Below, one piece after another: positions 15,695 through 20,209 of a stretch of DNA of 20,209 nt. This DNA is from an uncultured Synergistales bacterium. GTDB lineage: Bacteria > Synergistota > Synergistia > Synergistales > Aminobacteriaceae. The DNA lies in contig CAJOGG010000015.1 in assembly GCA_905234205.1 (NCBI GenBank), positions 1-20,209 of the forward strand, in the 5' to 3' direction. Position 1 is the stretch's first letter, and each line of letters opens with the position of its first letter. The position numbers and the translations under genes were made by a program. The notes below the pieces were generated by a model. That model saw only the letters and a list, made by a program, of their open reading frames with translations. It was not told the DNA's origin and made no database searches.

Positions 15695-15856
15695 CGAATT
15701 GCGGCAGGTCTCCTGACTTATGGTCTTGAAGTTTTGAGAATGCCTTCTCGCTTAACAGCAATGGCTTAATATTCTCGTGATACCAATCACAGTAGTGGCA
15801 GCTGTGGGAGATTTACACTCCTCTTCCCTATTAAGATTTTATTCACCGATAATTCG
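15695..15856 (-). promoter_or_regulatory. Cobalamin riboswitch controlling the btuFCD operon
   Basis: On the minus strand the 3' part carries a B12 box, AAGTCAGGAGACCTGCC (about 15703-15719). Upstream lie further conserved pieces: AATAGGGAAG, the AAATC segment, GCCACTACTGTG and AAGCCA. The closing P1 stem can form from GAATT..CGG (15848-15855) and CCG.AATTC (15696-15704). The element sits between the tsaD stop and btuF, ending about 40 nt before the btuF start. No clear terminator hairpin with a T-run lies after it, so control of translation through the btuF ribosome-binding site is more likely than attenuation. The ligand (adenosyl- or other cobalamin) cannot be told from sequence. Confidence 0.93.
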
Positions 15857-15864
15857 TGACGCTA

Positions 15865-15870
15865 ATTATA
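15865..15870 (-). promoter_or_regulatory. -10 box for the riboswitch transcript, overlapping the tsaD stop
   Basis: The minus strand reads TATAAT, with its TAA being the tsaD stop codon. Transcription would begin near 15858, almost exactly at the base of the riboswitch P1 stem. The -35 region is not convincing, so this rests on the perfect -10 box and its position. Confidence 0.45.
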
Positions 15871-16870
15871 TCGCATGTAGTGCCGGATCAGGGATAACTG
15901 TATCGTTCACAAATGCACCACGCTCCCAAGAATTATGCCCGGCCATAGCGACCATGACGGCGTTATCTGTACAGCGTGACAATTTTGGAAGCCAAGCACG
16001 GAAATTTTTGCTATTACTCAAAGCTTCGCGCAAGGCACTGTTAGCAGAGACTCCTCCGGACGCTGATACACGTTTTATACCTGTGAGTTTAACCGCTAAA
16101 TTAACCTTGGCCATTAATGCTTCCGTTACAGCTCTCTGGAATGACGCGCATAAATCATTTACGGGAATATTTTCGCCGGCCTCCTGAAACTTTTTCACTT
16201 GCCATAGTAACGCGGTCTTCAACCCACTGAAACTAAATTCGATCTCGTGAGTGTTCTTCAACGGAATGGGAAAATTAAACGCGTGAGAGTCTCCGGTTTT
16301 TGCGAGCTTATCAATTTCAGGCCCACCAGGATATTTCAGGCCAAGTATTCTTGCGGCTTTGTCGTAAGCTTCCCCGGCAGCGTCGTCGCGAGTCTCTCCA
16401 AGCAGTCTATATTTCCCGAACTCCTTCACTTCTATAATTTCAGTGTGACCTCCAGAAACGATTAACGATAAGAACGGCGGCTCCAAATCCTGCGAATCAA
16501 CAAGCGGCGCGAATAAATGTCCCTCAATATGATTCACTCCGATTAAAGGCACGCCCCAAACTTGCGATAAAGCTATGGCAGTCTGTACACCGACAATCAA
16601 CGATCCCATTAGGCCCGGCCCTCGCGTTACTGCAATGAGACTTAAATCTTGGCCACGTATGTTAATTTCCCTCAAAGCAGCGTCAACTAATGGCAATAAA
16701 TTTTCCAAGTGTTTACGTGCAGCAAATTCCGGGATAACTCCTCCGAAGCGTGAATGATCCTTAATTTGGCTTGATAGATATTCGCACAAGACTTTGTTAT
16801 CGTTCTCAAGAATAGCTACGCCGGTATCGTCGCAACTGGTTTCTATTCCAAGTGTCAAAAAATTTTTCAT
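15866..16870 (-). CDS. tsaD: TsaD, tRNA N6-adenosine threonylcarbamoyltransferase
   Basis: Transfers threonylcarbamoyl to A37 of ANN-decoding tRNAs, working with TsaB, TsaE and TsaC, none of which is in this window. The 334-aa product has the ASKHA ATPase-fold motifs: LGIETSCDDTGVAI at the N-terminus, the metal ligands His114 and His118 in NHIEGHL, LIVSGGHTE (about 137-145), SASGGVSAN (269-276) and Asp302 in CTDNA. There is no nearby ribosome-binding site. The stop of the small upstream ORF lies only 3 nt before the ATG, so tsaD is probably translated by coupling. It is the last gene of the aspartokinase operon. Confidence 0.96.
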   Translation of the reverse strand: MKNFLTLGIETSCDDTGVAILENDNKVLCEYLSSQIKDHSRFGGVIPEFAARKHLENLLPLVDAALREINIRGQDLSLIAVTRGPGLMGSLIVGVQTAIALSQVWGVPLIGVNHIEGHLFAPLVDSQDLEPPFLSLIVSGGHTEIIEVKEFGKYRLLGETRDDAAGEAYDKAARILGLKYPGGPEIDKLAKTGDSHAFNFPIPLKNTHEIEFSFSGLKTALLWQVKKFQEAGENIPVNDLCASFQRAVTEALMAKVNLAVKLTGIKRVSASGGVSANSALREALSNSKNFRAWLPKLSRCTDNAVMVAMAGHNSWERGAFVNDTVIPDPALHAI

Positions 16871-16873
16871 GGT

Positions 16874-17056
16874 CTACATAAACGAGTTATCCTCAACAAA
16901 TTCCGGCCAAGAATGATTCACGAAATCATCATAAGCATCAAACAACGGCGGTACAACTATTTCATCATTGAATATAAATTGCTCAAAGCCATTAAGCGCC
17001 AACTCTCCAAACCACAATTTAGAATCACATTCTCGATTGTGCGAGAACATCAACAT
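16874..17056 (-). CDS. Small acidic hypothetical protein between aspartokinase and tsaD
   Basis: A 60-codon ORF filling the gap between two operon genes. An AGGAG ribosome-binding sequence, placed at the end of the aspartokinase gene, lies 12-13 nt upstream of its ATG. Its TAG is 3 nt from the tsaD start. The product is acidic, rich in Asp, Glu and aromatic residues (for example EQFIFNDEIVVPPLFDAYDD), with no signal peptide or membrane helix. I do not recognise the family. The packing and ribosome-binding site argue that it is translated, perhaps mainly to couple tsaD; it could also be the remnant of a longer gene. Confidence 0.5.
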   Translation of the reverse strand: MLMFSHNRECDSKLWFGELALNGFEQFIFNDEIVVPPLFDAYDDFVNHSWPEFVEDNSFM

Positions 17057-17072
17057 TTTTACTTAACATCTC

Positions 17073-18413
17073 CTAATGCAGAATCAATCCATTGTACAAA
17101 GCGCGTATAGCCGTCTCGTAATCTTCATCATAGACTCCGATAACAAGCGTCAAATTGTCAGAGCCTTGATCCAACATTCGAACTTTGATTTCAGCGTTTG
17201 CAAGTGCATCAAAAGCTTTTGCGAATATTCCCTTAACTGTTCCCATTCCCTCGCCTATTATCGCGATCAATGATAAATCCTTCTCAACTGTTACAGCGTT
17301 TGGGTGAATTGCAGCTTCAAGCTCTCGTAAAATTTCGTTGCGCCTTAAATCAAATATCGGGCTCTTGAGTACAGCGGCTATATTATCAATGCCCACCATA
17401 CAATGTTCAAACGGGATATTATATCGTGAGAACACGTTGAACATTTTTGCGCCTATGCCTACAAGTTTATTGAGGCCGAATTTAGTAACCTTGACGCATT
17501 TGAACTTTCTAACGCCACCTATACAAGCAGCTACCTTTCTGGAATTTTCCGGAATATCCGAAGTTATTAACGTTCCATTGCTCTCTAAGTTGTTCATGTT
17601 GCGAACATTAATAGGTATGCCGACGTCCTGAAGCAATAAGATAACGTCCTCATGAAGCATATTAACGCCACCCATGTAAGATAATTCGCGCATTTCGTTG
17701 TAAGTTATGTAACGAACTCTTTCAGGGTTTTCGACGATAGAAGGATCTGCGGAATAAATTTTGGCTGTCTCCGTCCATTTCTCATATAAACTTACGTTCA
17801 AGGCTCTAGCTACAATTGCTCCAGTTACGTCAGAGCCTCCGCGCGAGAAAGTTTTTATGCTACCTGTAGGCATGACTCCATAAAATCCAGGGATAACAGC
17901 ATGGTCAAGCTTACCCACTTTATCTTTTACGGCCGCAAAAGTTTTTTCTTTGTTCAGTGTGAAATCGTTGTTGAAGTAAATAAGTTCAGTCGCATCGACA
18001 AATGGCCAGCCTAGATATTCAGCAAAGATTTTCGCCATGATGTATTCGCCACGGCTAACAGTAGCGTCAATTTTCCCGAGTATTAGGCAGCGTCTTAGAG
18101 CATGAAATTCTGACTCGAGATCAAAATTTATTCCCAAGCCATTTACTATTTCCGTGTAACGATTCTGAATCTTGTCGAAGAACTCGTGATAATTTTCCTT
18201 GTTGGCATAACGTGAATGACATATATAAAGCATATCCGTTATCTTGAAGTCCTCTTCTGACAGACTTCCTGGGGCTGATAAGACAATGTAACGCCGCGAG
18301 GGATCTGCTAGGATTATTTCAGCCGCTTTCTTGATTTTGCTTGAACTTGCTATAGCTTCTTTATCTACATGAGAGCCTCCGCCAAATTTTGCTACTACTA
18401 TGCGTTCTTCCAT
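17073..18413 (-). CDS. Aspartate kinase, catalytically intact copy
   Basis: Phosphorylates L-aspartate to aspartyl-phosphate, the entry to lysine/diaminopimelate, threonine and methionine synthesis. The 446 residues contain the kinase motif AKFGGGS (8-14), SRGE (120-123), GFYG (176-179) and the nucleotide-binding FSRGGSDVTGA (189-199), then WTE.A.IYSADPSIV and the helical YNEMRELSYMGG segment. C-terminal ACT regulatory repeats (about 305-445, with GIGAKMFNVFSRYNIPFEHC and GEGMGTVKGIFAKAF) follow and usually bind lysine or threonine. It begins 6 nt after the paralogous pseudokinase gene, with AAGGAGG inside that gene's last codons. Both products are 446 residues long, so they appear to be a duplicated pair. 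Which amino acid inhibits it cannot be read from sequence. Confidence 0.9.
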   Translation of the reverse strand: MEERIVVAKFGGGSHVDKEAIASSSKIKKAAEIILADPSRRYIVLSAPGSLSEEDFKITDMLYICHSRYANKENYHEFFDKIQNRYTEIVNGLGINFDLESEFHALRRCLILGKIDATVSRGEYIMAKIFAEYLGWPFVDATELIYFNNDFTLNKEKTFAAVKDKVGKLDHAVIPGFYGVMPTGSIKTFSRGGSDVTGAIVARALNVSLYEKWTETAKIYSADPSIVENPERVRYITYNEMRELSYMGGVNMLHEDVILLLQDVGIPINVRNMNNLESNGTLITSDIPENSRKVAACIGGVRKFKCVKVTKFGLNKLVGIGAKMFNVFSRYNIPFEHCMVGIDNIAAVLKSPIFDLRRNEILRELEAAIHPNAVTVEKDLSLIAIIGEGMGTVKGIFAKAFDALANAEIKVRMLDQGSDNLTLVIGVYDEDYETAIRALYNGLILH

Positions 18414-18419
18414 TCTTGA

Positions 18420-19760
18420 TTATGCCTCCTTGTTTAATATGATATTGTCATACAGAGCTTTGATAGCCTTCTCATAATCCGCATCATGAACTCCCAAAAA
18501 TATATTCACGTCGTCGGAGCCTTGGTCTATCATTCGTACTTCTATTTTTTGCTTTGCCAATGCGTCTAGAATTTTCGTAAAAGTCCCGTGAGCTTTATTC
18601 ATGCCTTGGCCGATAAGAGCTATAAGTGATACATCATTATCAACGGTCAATTCATCGGGTTCAATTGCATTCTTGATCTCGTTCAGAATATCATTGCGGC
18701 GTAAATCGAACATTAAATTTTTCAGGAACAGGGATATTCTATGTATGCCGGTTAAGCAATGCTCACAGGATATATTGCGTTTCGTGAACACAGTGAATAA
18801 TTTTTGCATGAAGCCAGCGGTTTTATTGACTCCGAATTTCTCAATGTGAATGACTCTATAACCAGTTTTACCTGTTATGCAAGCTACAGGATTGCGTGAT
18901 ATTTCTGCGGAAAGCTCTTTTGTGACTAAGACTCCAGGATCGTCAACGTTGTCTATCATTCTGATACTCATTGTGATTTCGGACTTGAAGAGATGAAATA
19001 GTGCCAGATCGTTTACGACTTCCAAGCCCATGTAAGTAATCTGAACGAGTTCAGCGTATGTCATATTTCTGACTGCTAAGGGGTCTTTCACTATAGCCGG
19101 GTCAGCTACGAGAATGCTTTTAGGTTCGGTCCAACGTTCAAGTAAATCTGCCTTCACGGCCTCTGCTATTAATGCACCTGTTGTATCACAATCTTCACGC
19201 GCAAAAGTTTTTATCTGGTTGGCATTTATTGAGCCATAGAAACTTGGGATTACAGCATGCTCAACGTTCTTCAAGACTCCTGATGCAGTGCTTAAAGTTT
19301 TCTCAAGGTTCAGGCTTCCGTCCTTCTCAAAGAATATCAGTTTGGAGGCGTCGATAAATTCCCAGCCTAAAAATTTCGCGAATATCTTTGAGATTAGATA
19401 CTCCCCGCGGCTTGCAATATAGTCAAGATTTTTGCGGAAGAACAAATTTTTCTTTATGTCAGCAAATTCTGTTTCAAGGTCAAAATCTATTCCTAAGCCT
19501 TTAATTATGTCTTCAAACCTGCTTCGAACTTGTGTAAGTGGATCCATAAAATTTTCGTTGTTGACACTATTTGCATGAGCCATACATAATAAATCTGTTA
19601 TCTTGATGTCGTCTGGAGTGCGTCGGCCAGGAGCAGTAGCAACAGCATAACGGCGTGAAGGATCGGACTTAAGTATATCGGCGGCCTTTTCGATTCGTTC
19701 GTGAGTCGCAAAAGTGTACTCCCCGAACTTCGATACAATGACTTTACCCAATGTTTTCAT
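18420..19760 (-). CDS. Aspartokinase paralogue with degenerate active site (probable pseudokinase)
   Basis: The 446-aa product aligns throughout with its downstream neighbour but has lost key kinase residues. KFGGGS is replaced by KFGEYT (11-16), GFYG by SFYG (173-176), and FSRGGSD by FAREDCD (186-192), which puts two acidic residues where the ATP phosphates should bind. The lysine, SRGE and the final Asp are kept, as are the C-terminal ACT domains (GQGMNKAHGTFTKILDAL). I infer a non-catalytic partner that senses an amino acid and regulates the active kinase, but a changed substrate is possible. I chose the ATG at 19758-19760 because it gives the same length as the paralogue and lies downstream of an extended -10 box. 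A GTG at 19823 would lie upstream of that box, next to the ychF terminator's T-tract. Confidence 0.85.
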   Translation of the reverse strand: MKTLGKVIVSKFGEYTFATHERIEKAADILKSDPSRRYAVATAPGRRTPDDIKITDLLCMAHANSVNNENFMDPLTQVRSRFEDIIKGLGIDFDLETEFADIKKNLFFRKNLDYIASRGEYLISKIFAKFLGWEFIDASKLIFFEKDGSLNLEKTLSTASGVLKNVEHAVIPSFYGSINANQIKTFAREDCDTTGALIAEAVKADLLERWTEPKSILVADPAIVKDPLAVRNMTYAELVQITYMGLEVVNDLALFHLFKSEITMSIRMIDNVDDPGVLVTKELSAEISRNPVACITGKTGYRVIHIEKFGVNKTAGFMQKLFTVFTKRNISCEHCLTGIHRISLFLKNLMFDLRRNDILNEIKNAIEPDELTVDNDVSLIALIGQGMNKAHGTFTKILDALAKQKIEVRMIDQGSDDVNIFLGVHDADYEKAIKALYDNIILNKEA

Positions 19761-19800
19761 CTCTCTTTGCTTATGAAGTTTGCCATGGAATCTTGCGCTA

Positions 19801-19809
19801 ATTTTAGCA
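19801..19809 (-). promoter_or_regulatory. Extended -10 promoter of the aspartokinase-tsaD operon
   Basis: The minus strand reads TGCTAAAAT (TGn plus TAAAAT), placed between the ychF terminator and the first gene of the operon. It predicts a start near 19794 and a leader of about 34 nt. The -35 region overlaps the terminator's T-tract. No riboswitch such as a lysine element fits in this space. Confidence 0.5.
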
Positions 19810-19823
19810 TGATGACAGGCCAC

Positions 19824-19854
19824 AAAAAAACCCTCCCGAAACTTTCAGAAGGGT
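19824..19854 (-). terminator. Rho-independent terminator after ychF
   Basis: The minus strand forms an uninterrupted 11-bp stem (19830-19854, outer strands ACCCTTC and GGGAGGGT) with a 3-nt loop, followed by seven Ts. It begins about 31 nt after the ychF stop codon. Confidence 0.92.
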
Positions 19855-19885
19855 CATTCACGAATTATGATTGACGATTTTTGCT

Positions 19886-20209
19886 CTATACGTTGAATCT
19901 TATCTCTATCATGTCGCCATCTTTCACGATATATTCCTTGCCTTCGAGACGCAAGACTCCTTTTTCGCGGCATTGAGCCATTGAGGCATTGTTAGCTATA
20001 AAATCATCGTAAGCCACAACTTGCGCCCTTATGAATCCTCGTGCTAGGTCTGAATGTATGGTCCCTGCGGCGTCAACGGCGTTGCTTCCCTCTCGTAAAG
20101 TCCAGGCTCTAACTTCATCGGTTCCGCTCGTGAAGAAAGATATTAGTCCCAAAAGTTTATAAGCCTCATGAATCAATCTATCGCGGCCGGGTTCAGTGAT
20201 TGATAAGTC
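19886..20209 (-). CDS. ychF: YchF/OLA1-family ribosome-associated ATPase/GTPase, C-terminal part
   Basis: The frame is open to the window edge, so only the last 107 codons are present. They encode the end of the G-domain-associated region and the TGS domain, with strong family matches in GRDRLIHEAYKLLGLISFFTSG, EVRAWTLREGSNAVDAAGTIHSDLARGFIRA and the closing GKEYIVKDGDMIEIRFNV. The protein is an Obg-related P-loop NTPase that prefers ATP and binds ribosomes; the nucleotide-binding motifs lie outside the window. A strong terminator follows. Confidence 0.93.
   Translation of the reverse strand, partial: DLSITEPGRDRLIHEAYKLLGLISFFTSGTDEVRAWTLREGSNAVDAAGTIHSDLARGFIRAQVVAYDDFIANNASMAQCREKGVLRLEGKEYIVKDGDMIEIRFNV

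Noticed and set aside
19761..19823. GTG start at 19823 for the first aspartokinase paralogue
   Set aside because: It lies directly at the terminator T-tract and upstream of the likely promoter; the ATG at 19760 gives a length equal to the paralogue.
1..20209. CRISPR arrays, tRNA/rRNA genes, insertion sequences, prophage or toxin-antitoxin modules
   Set aside because: No regularly spaced repeats, tRNA-like cloverleaf, transposase, integrase or phage motifs were seen; nearly all sequence is explained by core genes.

Overview
The window looks like a chromosomal segment of a Synergistota (Synergistaceae-like) bacterium. The best taxonomic clue is a pair of secreted proteins ending in a Gly-Gly-Gly-Cys motif, a hydrophobic segment and a basic tail, which matches the Synergist-CTERM sorting signal known from that phylum. 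The rest is core metabolism with moderate-to-low GC, tight operons and strong AGGAGG ribosome-binding sites. I found no tRNA, rRNA, CRISPR array, insertion sequence or prophage.

Layout. (a) 1-1760, minus strand: birA (biotin ligase/repressor) then bioY (biotin ECF S-component). An E. coli-like BirA operator covers the birA -35 box, and the birA message appears leaderless. (b) 1763-4308, minus: ahcY (S-adenosylhomocysteine hydrolase) followed 4 nt later by an MTA/SAH deaminase gene with a 1-nt frameshift near its 5' end; a strong terminator follows. (c) 4453-10821, plus, divergent from ahcY: secA, a secreted DUF3857-like protein split by a frameshift, argS, and a divIC/ftsB-like gene whose stop codon lies in the operon terminator. 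(d) 10827-15856, minus: a cobalamin riboswitch, a BtuF-BtuC-BtuD type importer, then two Ig-like Synergist-CTERM surface proteins. The larger one has a 9-G tract just after its best start codon and is out of frame in this sequence, which makes it a candidate phase-variable gene. (e) 15866-19809, minus: a pseudo-aspartokinase, an intact aspartokinase, a 60-aa acidic ORF and tsaD. (f) 19824-20209, minus: a terminator and the C-terminal end of ychF/OLA1, cut by the window edge.

How the parts fit. Biotin ligation and uptake are controlled by BirA. SAH is removed by a hydrolase and, if its gene is functional, a deaminase. The cobalamin importer is under riboswitch control, and the adjacent surface proteins may share that transcript, although they also have a good promoter of their own. 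The most unusual items are the poly-G tract in a surface protein gene, the B12 riboswitch/importer/surface-protein arrangement, the tandem kinase/pseudokinase aspartokinase pair, and the operator-covered leaderless birA promoter. Three reading-frame breaks occur in 20 kb, so sequence accuracy should be checked before any of them is called biological.
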